From Rusavskia elegans (lineage: Eukaryota; Ascomycota; Lecanoromycetes; Teloschistales; Teloschistaceae): a DNA stretch of 64,000 nucleotides. The notes beneath the pieces were generated by a model. The model did no database searches and was not told where the DNA came from. It worked only from the letters and a program-made list of their open reading frames with translations. The position numbers and the translations under genes are program-made. Where the stretch lies: the NCBI GenBank assembly GCA_011316305.1, contig SAUG01000060.1:186001-250000 (forward strand), given 5' to 3'. This document shows, piece after piece, positions 21,801-35,231 of this stretch (the stretch's first letter is position 1; each line of letters starts with the position of its first letter).

Positions 21801-23898
21801 TAGACTTTTCTATAGATTAGTAAAGAAGTTATATTAATACTATAATTTAACTTTTATTTAAATATTAGGAAATCTAATCGAAGTATTTTATATAGTAGTA
21901 ATAATCCAGATATTAAAGGAGATATTAATTAGTAGTAGAGCTTTTAATCTTATATTATTAGTAATATTTCGGTAGTAAAAATACTTAGTAGATTTATTTT
22001 ATAAGGTATTAAATACCGTAAAGGCTATAGAATATAATAGAAGTAATTAGTCGACGTTATTAGAGCAGTTTTTCCGATATAAAGAAATTTAGTAGTATTA
22101 ATATTTTAATATATATACGAAACTTTATATAGCCGTATAATTATATAATATAGTTAGAAATCTTATCTATCGAAAAAAGTATCGAGATACTAATCTACTA
22201 TAAATTATATAAATTAGATATTATAATCGCAGTATAAAAAAAGTTTTAAACCTTTTCTTTTAAATATAATTCTCCCGTTTTCCTTCTAATTCCTCCGGAT
22301 ATTAATTATATATAGCTTCTCTAATCTAATACCTAGTAGACTAACTATATTAATTCTTTTCGATATCTTCTAATATAGAGTTTAGAGGATAGAATTAAGC
22401 TTTTTATTACTAAACCCGTTAATTTAAGTTACTTATATAAATAGTATACGCCGTAGTAAAGAAAAGTTATAGATAAAGAACCTATCTATTTATACTATCT
22501 TCTAACGAGTTTAAATAAAATTGCCTGCTTTAAAAGTAACCCGATATTTAGATATTTTAAATAAATATTAGCCGTTATATTCTAAAAGATTAGATTAAAA
22601 CTAGAATTCGATAAAGATATAGGATATATTAGTAGCGCGCTATAGAAGGAAAAAAAGATAAAGGATTAGAATAGAATATCTAGAAAAAATTTATATATTA
22701 GTAAAATTTATTTTTAAATACTATTAAAGTCGCGTATTAAATAGAGTAATTTATAGCTTACTATATTTATAAAGATATATATCGTATAGTATTTTTAAAA
22801 ACTTTATATCTTCTATTTTCGGGCTAGATTTTATCGGCTATTCTAGGTACTTTTTAATTTATAAGACCTATAAATATCTAATTATAAAAAGATCTAAATA
22901 TATTTTATTATTAATAACCGATATCTTTTCTTTTTCCTCGTCGGCTACTATATCGTTTTACTCGCTAAAAGAAGATAGACTTTTAAATAATAAAAGGTAT
23001 TTCTAGTAGATTTATTATAACCGCTTAGATAGCTTTATATCTTTCTCTAGATATAAACTAATAAATATAAATTAAAGGTATTATTAGAAGCTCTTTTATA
23101 TAAAGAAGGTTTTATCGATATTATATTTATTAGTATAGGTAACTACGGCTTTATATTCTCTAGGTTTCTAAAATATTAGTTAGATAGGAATTATAGATAG
23201 ATAAATAGTTAAAGTATAGCCTAAAGGTATAGAAAGTACAGGGGTTAAAAAAATAAAAAAAGGTAGAAGAATATAAAACTTATTTATATTTATTCTTTTC
23301 TATAAATATAGTATAATTATTCGGAGTTATATATTCCGTAGTAATATTACTAAAGTAGAAAGCGATATAGATATTAGAGCGGCTAAAATAAACGTTAAAA
23401 GTAAAAGTTCTTTTATTAGCTCCGTTAATAATAAAGGTATTTTAGAGTTAACTTTTTTAAAAGGTAGTAAAAGTATCTTCGTTATCTTCTTCGATATTTA
23501 TAAGGCTAGAAACCTTATCTATAAGGTTATTAAATAAGGTATCTAGGCGAAATAGATTAGGAGCTATAGTCTAAAGTTAGAATTTAGAGTTTCCGCTATA
23601 TTTAAAATTAAAGGTCGACGTAATAGTAGTATATTTATAGAGGCGCTAGAAGGATTTCCGATTCTATTATAAAAGCCAGTCTGATTAATTTCGATCGTTA
23701 GGACTAATATTAAATAATAAAATAACTATATTATTCTAGGCGATATTAGCGTAGTAATAAACTATATAGTCTATAGAATCTATATCTAAAATATATATTA
23801 TTATAGCCTGTACTACTATAATAAAGTAAAGGTCTATAAACTTAAATAAGAGCCAAGTCCTAAAAAGAATCGGAGTAATAATAGAAAGTCTAATATAT
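18900..23898. other. RIP-mutated block, unidentified old elements
   Basis: Strong CpA/TpG loss throughout. It contains a (TA)n run at about 19400-19418 and an imperfect direct repeat of ~85 bp (about 21187-21275 and 21350-21434) sharing CCTATTACTAA and AATAATCTAATATATTAAAA. Frames are broken by TAA/TAG only. I could not identify reverse transcriptase, transposase or helicase motifs. The block is continuous with the remnant ORF beginning at 23899. Confidence 0.4.
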
Positions 23899-24226
23899 TT
23901 CTATATCCTATAACTCTTTAAATAATAGAAAGGTAATTATAATTTAGCCTATTCTAGAAGAAAGGAAAACCGTTATAGCGTCGTATAGAATAGAATCTAG
24001 ACTTCCTTTATTAAAATAGTATTAAATAGGATTTATATCGATTATTTAGCGATTCCCGTATATTCCGAATAGGCGGCGTTAGTTAGGCAGCTTCGGATAA
24101 AGTTAAAGGCTAGTATAATTATAATTAGAAGGAGCGGGTTAGATTTTATATCTAAAGATTTAAAAAATATCTTTCCGCGCGTTCGATTTATTTTTAATAA
24201 AGTATCGCCTTTAGCTCGCTTACTAT

Positions 24227-24636
24227 TATAACGTCCCTGTATATCAGAGAGCGTTACGCTCGAGTCTAGCTACAGCCGTAGACGTAGTCCGAGCTACTAA
24301 ATAGTAAGGGAGTCCTAGCGTAGGTTATTATAACTAATTTTATATACCTATAGAAGTACGGTTACGATATTATAAGGTATCTTTATTATAAGATAATTAA
24401 GAAGAGAATAGTAGAAACGTATTTAATAATTATATTAACGACTAACGAGAGAAACTATCTATAGGAATAATAAGCGATATATATAGTAAAAGTAGCCGTA
24501 AAAGCCGACAGATAGCTATCTATTAAGAGTTCTATTAGGAAGGACGGCTATATCGGCTATAGGCGGCTATGGATAATTAGGCTTACTTATTTAATTAATC
24601 CTTCTATAAAACCTCTATAGAGTCGCGGACGTAATA
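24227..24636 (-). repeat. LTR of copy C (left)
   Basis: 410 bp. It retains ACGTCCCTGTATATCAG and GAGTCTAGCTACAGCC, with several unmutated CpA/TpG sites. Confidence 0.9.
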
Positions 24637-27166
24637 CGGCCCCCTCTATATTGCTTTTTACCTAGCGTATAATTTCTTTACGGGATATAAAAAGAATATT
24701 TTCCTTCTTTTTTTTTCTTCTTTTCTATTCTATCTTCTTAATATATTTATAATACGTTCTCGGCGAAGAAATCGGTTAAAGTCCTTTTATCGTATTTAAT
24801 TAAAAGGAGTTATAATATCTTTTCCTTATTCTCTATATACTTATAATCCTTTAAAAGAATATAAAGTCGAGGTTAGTAGTAATACTTATAGTAAATATAC
24901 TCGGGTTTAGAAATCGTATAATCTTCTAATATCTAATACTACCTATATATTATTCTCTTATTTCTTTTATTTTACTAACTTTTATAGGAAAGCGTTTTAA
25001 AGATAAAAAGAATAAATTCCGTTCTAATATTATTAGTATTTTTAATAAATATTCCGAGGCTTATTATTATATCGAATCCTTCTTTAATTCCGAAAAGGAA
25101 ATTCGTAATAAGCGCTTAGCTTAGGAGTCGGATTTCCGCCGACTCTTTAGTAAATAAAAGCGTTTTATTACTTATTATCGCGCTTTAAATAAACGTAAAA
25201 GTAATTTTATTATTTAGGAGTAACGTGTTTTATTTCGTTTTAATAAGCTTAATAATCCGGTCGCGTTTTACTCCTCTGTTAGTTTTATACTAGCCGTATA
25301 AAAGGCTTCCGTTAAATTAGTACCTGGTTTTAATTCGGATAATTTAGATTAGTTCTTAAAAGATTTTAACTTCTTTTAACCTATAGAGAGCGTAGGTATC
25401 TAAAGAAGGTCTAGTTAAAGATTTCTCTACCTTTATTTTTATAAAGTTTATATATCTATATTATAAGTTACTTCCGGTTTCTCTAATAGCTCTACTAAAT
25501 CCTGTTCTTTAGTAACTATTTTATCCTATAATAATAAAGACGGATACTAATCGAACTTTTTATCTTTAGATTATATACTAAATACCGGGTCCGGTATTTC
25601 TTTATTTTAATCTATTTAGTTTAGTTTATAGTATTCGATTTTATTTATAGTTCTAATTATACTCTAGTATACTTTCTATATATAGTTTATCTAAAGCTAT
25701 TAAATTATTTTTCTACTTTTATTATATTTTTTAGTAAGTTATTAGAAAAGATAGTAATACTTTTTCTAAATTTTTATATTCTAGACTTCTCCGCCTTTCT
25801 TAAAACTCTTATCTAATTCGATAATATTATTATAATTCGTTATTAAAACGTCGTCTATTTTCTTATATAAGAGGTTCTTATAAACTAGTAAATATATTAT
25901 CTATTGTTCTATTTTCTTACCTATAGTACTTTTTTCTATAGGTTTATCCGAAATCGATTTTTTCTATTTATTTTCTAGGATAATATAATTCCTCTAACTT
26001 TCGATAATAGTAAAGCTTATTATTCTAATTAGTCTATTTTTTATTTTAACTTCGACGTCGAGGATTCTTTTATCTTTAGTTATTTATCTATAGAAATATC
26101 CTTTAATTATATTATAGAATCCCTTTATAACTTTATTATCTTTTTTCCTATTTATAGAGGCTATTATTTATTAACTTCCGATTTTAATCTTAAATACTAC
26201 TATAAGAGGTTTTTCGGTTTTATATAGTTTAAAATCGATTATCGGTTTTATTTTCTATATTTTTTTTAGTTTTCTAGAGTAATATTCTATTTCCGCCTTA
26301 TCCGATAGATAGATAGGGTAAGTATTATCGTAGTAGGCTAACTAGTTCTTTACTATATATTTATAGAGTAATTCTTCTATTATTTTAAAAAAGTATTTAG
26401 TTACTTCGGTTATCTTTTTAGTTAGGTAATTTTTTTTAAGGTATCCTGTTTTTCTATATAAGTAATAAACTTTAGTTCTCGATTTTCTAGTCTCGGTAGT
26501 ATCGAGCTCTATTAGATCTTCTCTAGGCTTTCTTTTAATAGGTCCTATTTTATTAAGCGCCTATTTATCTAAGTATATTTTATATTACCTAGCGTCGATC
26601 CTTATCGTAAACTTAATAAAATCTACTAATAAATCTAGTTTTTCGATTACGGCTATAGTTTCCTTAACTTTTATCTAGAATCTCTTATAGAAGTAGGCTT
26701 TTAGAACTAAATCTTCCTAGTCTATCTTATAAGCTAACGTTCTAAACTAAGTAGTATAGGTAGCTACCGATTTCTACTATTTTAGAACTATTAGTTTCCT
26801 TTCTATTACCCTATCCTTATTATTATTTCCGAAGGCTTCTTTTATAGCTATAATAAGATTACCGAAGATATAGAAGATCTATAATATTTTATCTTCTCTC
26901 TATCCTTCTAGGTTATTGAGATAATCTTCTACTCGAAGCTATACCTAATTAAAGGCAGTCCCTCCTAGGTATAATATTATAAATAAGACCTTAACTGCTT
27001 TATTTAGAAACTGGTTTATATATAATACGAAGTAGATACTTATCTAAATAACTTATAGCTTTAAAGATCCTTTATCTCCTTTATAGATATTTAGTATTAC
27101 TACTTTAATAGTATCGCTTCGATCTATAGATCGGGATAACGAGACTGATATAGTAAGTTATTAAAA

Positions 27167-27576
27167 TATAACGTCTCTATATATTAGAAGGCGTTATACT
27201 CGAGCCTAGCTATAGCTATAGATATAGTCCGAGCTACTAAATAGTAAAGGAGTTCTAGTATAGATTATCGTAACTAATTCTATATACCTATAGAAGTACG
27301 GTTATAATATTATTAGGTATCTTTATTATAAAGTAATTAAAAAGAGAATAGTAGAGATATATTTAATAATTATATTAATAACTAATAAGAAAAACTATCT
27401 ATAGAAATAATAAGCGATATATATAGTAAAAATAGCCGTAAAGGCCGACGGGTAGCCGTCTACTAAAAGTTCTATTAGGAAAGGCGGCTATATCGGCTAT
27501 AGACGGCTATAGATAATTAGGCTCGCTTGTTTAACTAATCCCTTTATAGAATCTCTATAGAGTCGCGGACGTAACA
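27167..27576 (-). repeat. LTR of copy C (right)
   Basis: 410 bp direct repeat of 24227-24636, ending in GGACGTAACA with the CA terminus intact. Confidence 0.9.
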
Positions 27577-28179
27577 ACTATATCTTAATTAGTACTTATA
27601 AAAATATTAGGAAAAGAAAAAAAATCAGAAAGATTTACTATATAACGTAATAATATATACGAGTATTATAGTAGATATTAAATATAAGATTAGCCTTTTA
27701 ATCTTTTATTACCAGGTATTTAGAGCAGCTATATAGAATTTAAAGAAAAGAAAATAAACTACTAGTAGCTTATTATAGTATATTAGTAATATTAAGTATC
27801 GTATATACTAAAATAATAGTAGGCTTTCTATCTATATTTATAACTACGTTACCTTCGTATAATTAAAATATAGTAGGCTAGAAGGTCTATATTATATCGG
27901 AAAACTCGCTAGTATATAGACCTAGCGTTAGCGGAAAGATATTTAAATTACGCTTTTATTTTTACTAGTTTATTATAGCGATAGTAGTATAAATCTCTAT
28001 AAACGACCTATATATATTCCGATAAACTCTAAAAATATCGATAAAGACTATAAAAGGTACGGAAAATATATTCTATAAAATATATTATTTAAAATATAGC
28101 CGGCTATAGTATATAATCTTAAACTTACTATAAGAAAATAGAAATAATTAGAAGGAATTAATTTCCTTCCGGCGAAAGA

Positions 28180-30190
28180 TAATAGTATTACGGATTAGAT
28201 ATTCCGAAATATAGTTATTCGGTATAAAATATAAAGTTCCTAAGATTCTTTTATATCGGTAGTCGATATAAATATCCAGAATACGCCTAAGAATATAATA
28301 AAGAGGTACTATAATAATTTTTTTATAAACGAATAAGAGTTCCTTTATTATCGATAGTAGATATTTAAAATATTTTCGTAATTAAACTATAAATTAAGAA
28401 CCCGGATATAGCTTTTATATTTAAAGTAGAAGAAAACTGTAGTTTAAACTCGTATACTTATAGAAAAAATCTTTTCTAATAGCGAAGACCCTGCTAAAAT
28501 AAAAATCTAAAACTCTATAACTATAATCTATTTATCTATAGCGATATATAATAATATTAGAAAGAAAGATAGATTTACTATCGGAATAGAAAGCGAACTA
28601 GCTAGAATAAAATAGAATAGATATTACCTAAATATTAGAATAATAGAGTTCGGATAGTTTCGGAATAAAATAAATAGAGCTAAAATATATCTTTCCCCGG
28701 ATTTTAAATAAGGTAATAATAGTCTAAAATAACTCTACGATATTAAAGAAATAGATAAAACTATACAGTCTTTTACCTCGAGTAAAGTCGTTATTTTAAG
28801 CCTTTTCCTATAGTATTACGGTAGGCAGCTTCTCGGACTATAGATCTAGTATTCTTCTATATAATAGTAGTAGAGAGAATTATTATTATATATACTTTAT
28901 TATAGTAGTAATAGTACTAGATAGGATATAAAGTAAAATAAGATTTTTAACTAACCGGAAGACTTCTAATAAACTCTAGTATTAATATCTTATAATTTTA
29001 CTAACTTTATACTATATCCTAATAGTAAATATAAAAGGATTAAATTTTTTATCTAACCGATAGTATAGTAATAGCTCTAAATTATCTTTAACTATTAAAG
29101 TCGAGCTTTTTCTAATAGATAGGAGATCCTATATAATAGTAGATAGTAGGATCTCTTCCTCCGTAATATTATTATATTCGTCCTCTACTTCTATTCTAAA
29201 CTTTAGTTTTTAGAGAGATCTTTTATTATTTTAATTAATAGCCTTATCTTTATTAAATAAAATATCCTCTAGTATATCGTAGATTTTATCTAACTATAAA
29301 ATATAATTATTATCTTTACCGGTATTAAAGATTAGATTATTAAAAGGGGCTTTTTTAATAGCGCTAAAAAGCTTTTTAGTTATAGATATCGCTATCTAAA
29401 ATAATTAATATAAAACTAGAAGAAATCTCGGGCTAGATATATATATTAATTAGTTTAATTACTATTTAACTAAATAAGCGTACGCTTTTAGTTTTACGAT
29501 TATCTAATATTAACTATAAAATATAATCTTTATTAAGTTACTATAAATAGTACTTCCGAAGTATTAAAATATAATATATCTAAAAGAGTTATTCTATTAT
29601 TTACTACCGTTTCTTCTATAGTACTCTTTCTATCTAATATTATAGGATAGGTGCTTTTATTAGATATACCGAAGCTTTTTAAAGAAGTAATTTTAGCTCT
29701 ATATTTTCGCCGTATAGACCGAATCTACCTAATAAATAATAAGGTATTATAAAAGGTAATAAAAAGCGCTGCGAATATAAAGGCCTTTTAAGGAATTAAT
29801 AAAATAGATAGGAGAAATATAGAAATTTTTAAAAAAAATAGCGAATAATAGATTAGATTTAGAAAGCTTTAGGTAGGTAGAGTAATAGGATAATAGAATA
29901 ATATAGAGTTAATAAAAGCCGTTTAAAGGGAGTTCGGGATTATTATAGAAGTTTCGGAAGATAGAAAATAATTCCTACTAAAAACGGGTATTAATAGATA
30001 TTCCCTAATATATAGTAGAATATAGCGCAAATAGTTTACTTATAGAAGGTTTTAGAAATCTATAGATTTTAAATCCTTTAGTATTACTAGCCGTATAATA
30101 AGAGCTATATAGTCCGCTATTCTAAAAAGATCGGATACCCGATAGATTATAATTTTACCGTTCTAAAAGACCCCTAAATAATAATTTTTA
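28180..30190 (+). pseudogene. Long RIP-mutated ORF of unknown family
   Basis: One frame (that of 28439) reads for about 2 kb with many TAA and TAG stops but no TGA over the part I translated (28439-30190). The stops are explained by former CAA, CAG and TGG codons. Readable segments include KDRFTIGIESELARIK, SKVVILSLFLQYYGRQLL, NIIIFVLYFYSK, KLFKEVILALYFRRIDRIYL and ITSRIIRAIQSAILKRSDT. The size (over 650 codons) suggests a transposon-encoded enzyme or a large gene. I could not match helicase, recombinase or polymerase motifs with confidence. TGA is rare in all this DNA because TpG is depleted, so its absence alone is weak evidence. Confidence 0.35.
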
Positions 30191-33140
30191 TATTTAAACT
30201 CTATATATTAATATACTAAAGAACGCTAGGTAGTTAATTTCCGGAATTAATAGAAGGTATATTAATAATCGGGCGCTCGATAGGTTTTAACTTTATTACT
30301 TTAAAAGACTCCCGAACGATAATATCTCTGCTTCGATACTACGCGGTATTATATATAAGAGCGGGTAGAAAGAAAATTTAATAATTTTAAATATAGATTA
30401 ATTTTATAAAATTTTTAGTAGTTTAGATTTATATAAACCTTTTTATCCGGATTTTTTAAAATTACTTTAGATTATCTTCCCTACTATATACGGCTTGTAT
30501 AATATAATAGTAGTAATATAGAATAGCGATATAGGTTTTATAGCTAATATAAATTTTAGTAAAAACCGTTAGAACTTAATTATAGTAGTATTTTCGATAC
30601 TAAAGCTACTAGGCGCTAGTACTAAAATACTTAATTACCCTATTCCTATCTTTTATATTTCTAAGCCTTAATATCTCGCCGTCTTACAGGTTATATCTAT
30701 CTAGTTCTATAGTATATTAAGTATATTTATTAAATTTCTATATTTATTACTTTATTTAAAACTCTATTAGATATAATACTAGGCTTTAGGTAAGTATCCG
30801 GCCTAGATAAACCCGGGCGAGCTAGAAATATTACGAGTTTTTATTACTCGAAAACTCCCTACCGTAAAGTAACCGTTATAACTAGTAGTTAGCGGTCTAA
30901 AATATTCGAAAATCTCCTATTTCTACTATTATAGATTATATTCTATAGTAGTTCTAGTTTTATACCTAATAACTATAGAAGGCCTTTCCCTATTAGTAGT
31001 TTATCGGAGTTAGATAGTTTCGAATCTAATCGTCTAGTTTTATCTCTCTAGCTTCCGGAAAATTATTTATCTAGGAAAAAAAAGTCCGATATTTTATATT
31101 TTTCGGAATTTAAAACTAAAGCTACTAAAAAAACTAGAAATATAATAAAATCTAAATAACTAGTATAAATAACTATAGTTTAGAATAATAAGCTATAATA
31201 TTATATTAGTTTCCCTTCCCTAATTCTAACTAGTAGTATATAAGCTAATATATCTAGTCTACCTCGATATTAGATAATAGTAATATTAAATTTAATAATT
31301 TTTTTAAAAATAATATTTCCGATATTCCTTTAAAGTTTACCGGCTAGTAAATAAAAATATAAAAGCCTAAATCTAACCCGCCGGTACTAAAAAAACCGAA
31401 AATTATAAAAAGGATCGCTTCTATATTTACTTTTAAACTAGAATTAAAAATAAAATAGCTCGAAAATAATTATTATATTATATTTCTACTATAACTAAAT
31501 TTTAATAATTATTATTTATTAATTTTAGACGTTTAGAAGGAGGCTATAAGGACTAGAGACTAGGAGTAGAAGAAATCCGAAAATCGGATTAATTAAAATA
31601 ATAGTAACTAGAAATACTCGGTCTTTAATTATATAAAAGTAAATATATATTTTTTATATATTTTATAATATTATCTATTTTTATATTCCTTTCCGATATC
31701 TATACTAATACTATATAGGCTAAAGTTTAGAAATACCTAGAAAAGGATTTATCCGGTATAGTCCGTAAAATAACTAATATCGAAACGCTTTTTTATATAT
31801 TTTATAAATTATATTTATCTAGTAGCTTCGTATTTATCTTCGTATTCGCTACTCTAGTCTATAATATAGTCGAGACTATATATATAAATAAAAAAGCTAA
31901 TTTCTATTTCGAAAGTATATAATTCGTTATATCTTTTTCTAGCTACTAACTATAATTTAGATATATATATAAACCTAACGGCGTAAATTAAACTAATAAT
32001 CGACTATAAAACCGATATAAATATATTCCGAAATTATAATTTCTTGTATATTAATATCCTCGGTATATTTAATTATATAGCGGAATCGGATAATTTTATA
32101 GTTAATATCTAGAATCTTATTACTGCGCTAGTTAAACCTAAATATATATAGAAAGGAATTAAAGAGTTCCCTAGCCCTAATTTTAATTTTTTCTAGTATT
32201 AGACTACGGAGCTATCTAAGTTTTACTACCGCTTTAATCGAGAAAAGCGACGAAATATAGCTACGCTTAAAAATACTACTAAAAAGGGTAAGTTTAGTAG
32301 TAATATAATTAAAAATAATAATAGCCAGGCCGTTAAAGAAAGTACTAAAGAGATAGCTAAAAGAAATCGAAATAAGATATAGATATCGGCTGTTATAATT
32401 AAAGTCTAGGGTTTCTTCTTTATTTAATATAGTTTAGGCGGTTTTTCTTTATAAGAATAGATAGAATATATAGTATAGATAGTCGGCCTACTAGGATAAA
32501 TAATATAGATTATAGATAGACGGATAAGATAATAATATAGGCCGATAAAATAATATTATAAGTAGTTACTTATTTTTTATAATACTCTATTTACTTTTAC
32601 TATATTAATATCCTATCTATATAATATTTACTAGCTAGTAGATTACTTTAGATATATACTATATATTTAAACGATAGTTTATTATATTATAGAATCTCTA
32701 TACTATAACTATATTTTTAATAGAGCTTATTACTACTACTCCTACCCCTCTACCGCTATAAATAAAAGATATCCTTTAAAATAAGCAGGATACTAGATTA
32801 AGATAGTAATACTATTCGTATTATAATTACCTATTAAAATTTAGGAAATAAAACGTTTATTCTAATATCTAAAAAATAGAAATCTAATATCGCGTTATCT
32901 TTTATAGATAGTTTACTAAAAATATAAAATATAAATAAAAGAGTTTTATATTATATATAGTTAAATATATAAAGATATTTTAAATATTCTATTATTTAGA
33001 GCAGCGAGTAGTAAAAAATCTAGTATAGAGAGATCGTTCTAGCAGATATATAGCTTACTTCTATATTAAAAGACTATAGCGATTTATTTAGAGTTAGCGC
33101 CGTATCGATATATTATTCAGGAACAGGAGGTTGCCCCTAA
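30191..33140. other. RIP-mutated block, nothing identified
   Basis: Continuation of the AT-rich block. Coding-like stretches may persist in the frame of the preceding feature, but I recognise no domain, LTR or terminal repeat. Confidence 0.4.
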
Positions 33141-33401
33141 AGTATACTTCTTTCTATAATTTTTTATAACGCGATACTTTTTATAACGCGATACTTTTTA
33201 TAACGCGATACTTTTTAAATTACGTTAGTAAATAATTAGTCGGGTTATAGACGGGTCCGATTCCTAGAAACGTCTATTAAGGAATTATAAAAGCTCTAGT
33301 CGGCTTTAATATTATCTCTACCGTCATTTTAATTATTCGAAGACAATTTTAAAATGTATTAAAAGGTATCGCGTTATAAAAAATATAGAAAGGAGTATTT
33401 C
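33141..33401. mobile_element. MITE-like element with ~34-bp terminal inverted repeats
   Basis: The left end ATACTTCTTTCTATAATTTT leads into TTATAACGCGATAC. The right end, reverse-complemented, reads ATACTCCTTTCTATATTTTT and then TTATAACGCGATAC. Length is ~260 bp with no coding capacity. Next to the left repeat is a 17-bp tandem array. The interior keeps some CpA/TpG and is less mutated than its surroundings. A target-site duplication is not clear, and the superfamily is unknown. Confidence 0.55.
33166..33216. repeat. Three tandem 17-bp units inside the MITE-like element
   Basis: Three perfect copies of ATAACGCGATACTTTTT. The ATAACGCGATAC part is also the inner end of the element's terminal repeat, so the array probably arose by slippage from that end. 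Confidence 0.85.
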
Positions 33402-35062
33402 TTGATTGGCAGATTTAATTCAAATATTTATACGCGCAGCTTGAAATGCTTGTACGAATAGCAAAATCTCTAACTAATCGATATAGAAAGTACGCTTCAT
33501 TTAAATTCGATAAAAACCGGAAGAAACGCCTTTATTATAACGCGATTATAGCAGGATAAAATTGGGTATGAAATAATTTTATTCTTTATAAAAGAATTTA
33601 GTACGTTTATAAAATACCTGCTAAGACGCGTAAAATCTAGTCGGGCAATTTATTATATACCTTTTGACTTTATAAAAGCTTGTTTTATTACAGTTTCGGA
33701 TGTTACGGTGCCAAGTTATATGGTTATCTATTAAAGATTCTAGCGTTAGCAGATTAGATAGCCGCGTTATAATTTTACTTATTTAAATCTATTTCTCGTT
33801 ATTACTTTTCTTAGTATTAATAATTAGAGTAGAATATCTATTATTTACCGCTATTTCCTCTATTATTTCCACCTTCTAACGTTAACTATTAACTAATATA
33901 TATTATTTATATTCTATTCTAGCCTGTATAGTAGATCTATTTTATAGAAATATAAAATCTAGTAGTTTATTTTTTCTTTTCGTTTTTCTTTTTTATTAAA
34001 TATTTTATATTTTAGATTAATATATAGTTTATAATATTTATTTAAATCATGAAAGCTTCTATAGATCTTTATTCTATAATACTATATTTAACTATTTTAC
34101 TCTATCGGTTTATCGCCTTTAATACTTTATAATAACTATCTAATATATTTTTTTCTTTAAATATTTTTTATTTTAGTAACGTCTATAATTTTATATATAA
34201 ACTCGAACTATCTTCCGGCTATTTTCTCGGAACCGAAGTTATAGTTATTATCGAGATTTTAGTAATATATTTTAATATTCTATTAAAGTTTATCTAATAC
34301 TTTTATTTTACTTTCAATTATATAGATTCTAGTAATAATTATTTCTAATAGACTAACGCCAGTTTCGGCTAGTTTATTATCGATTAGAAAAATCGTATCT
34401 AGGAATTTAATCAAAATTATATTATTTATACTAAAATATAATACTGATTTATTATTTGTTTAATATTTAGATCTATTATAATTCTAAACGACTTTTTTTT
34501 TAAAAACGCCTATTACTCTAATTTTAATTTCTTTAAAAATTTAAGTAAAAATATTAAAAAACTAAAAAAAAATTTTAATAAATTTAAAATGAAATTAATA
34601 GTTGACTACGATTAGTAGAGTACCGAATATAATAAAATCCTCGATTACTATTCCTATTTAAATAGTACTATCTAGAAGTATTTAGTACTAGTAACTAGTA
34701 ATATTATATTCCGTACTATCAAGAAATTTTTTAATATTTTAAATATTGATTCAGCGACCCGGATAAGACTACTACCGCCTATAGTAAACTCGCTATATAT
34801 TAATAAAATAATATTACTTTTAATATCTACTTTAGCGCTTTTAATAAACTCGTTTACTAGACTAAATACGACGAGGGAATTCTATAGTATTAGCTAGTTT
34901 AAAACTATAGTTTAGAGTTCCGCGTCTAACTTATTAGTTTACTTCCTTCTTACGGCGATCTGGCTAGTACCAAGAATTACTTTTAAATAATTAGTAACTA
35001 TATAGCTGCCTACAGTAATATCGCCTCTAAAACGAACGTTAATACTAGCTTTTACTCTATAA
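33402..35062. other. Moderately RIP-mutated block, nothing identified
   Basis: AT-rich sequence with more residual TpG/CpA near 33410-33480 and 34000-34800. I see no gene, terminal repeat or RNA. Confidence 0.4.
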
Positions 35063-35231
35063 CAAGGCCTGGGTAGCGTAGCTGATAGAACTACGTTATT
35101 CGGTAGATCTAATTCTAATAGATTGATCTACTTTCTTCGAAATTAAAAGCTAAATCCGAAGATAATAGATTGAAACTTTAAATTCTTCGAAGACTAAAAA
35201 TATTGAAAATTTTTCTACTATCGATTAAACC
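35063..35231 (+). repeat. tRNA-related SINE-like repeat, copy 1
   Basis: Aligns over ~165 bp with 36015-36178. It carries a box A-like TAGCGTAGCTG at 35074-35084 and a degraded box B-like GATTGAAACTT at 35168-35178. The boxes are about 95 bp apart, wider than in an ordinary tRNA gene. It is more mutated than copy 2. Confidence 0.45.

Larger units (their letters stand above)
24227..27576 (-). mobile_element. LTR retrotransposon copy C, perfect ACTAT duplication
   Basis: The cleanest full-length copy: 3,350 bp, LTRs 24227-24636 and 27167-27576 (each 410 bp), flanked by perfect ACTAT (24222-24226 and 27577-27581). Less RIP-mutated than copies A and E, so it is the best template for family alignment. 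On its minus strand, at about 26450, the frame again gives the mutated CCHC knuckle (YYLYRKTGYLKK, Tyr for Cys and His). The internal region is ~2.5 kb, gag-protease only. It splits the remnant ORF at 23899-27930. Confidence 0.9.
23899..27930 (+). pseudogene. RIP-mutated ORF interrupted by LTR copy C
   Basis: From 23899 to 24226 a single plus-strand frame can be read through RIP-type stops, including KGNYNLAYSRRKENRYSVV, FIKIVLNRIYIDYLAIPVYS and SGLDFISKDLKNIFPRV. The reading stops at the LTR element at 24227. If the element and one ACTAT duplication are removed, the frame continues without a shift after 27582 (ARLLYLN-stop-YL, then FYYQVFRAA and later LEGLYYIGKL). The element therefore inserted in a coding region. 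Stops are TAA/TAG at positions where Gln or Trp fits. The protein is rich in basic and aromatic residues and I do not recognise it. It may be part of the same long gene or element as 28180-30190. Confidence 0.45.

Noticed and set aside
28180..30190. Identification as a telomere-linked RecQ helicase or Starship captain recombinase
   Set aside because: I could not find Walker A/B, DEAH or tyrosine-recombinase R-x-x-R-Y motifs in any readable frame; left as unknown.
33140..33220. Three 17-bp repeats as a CRISPR-like array
   Set aside because: No unique spacers (units are directly adjacent) and the organism is a fungus; it is a tandem array within a MITE-like element.
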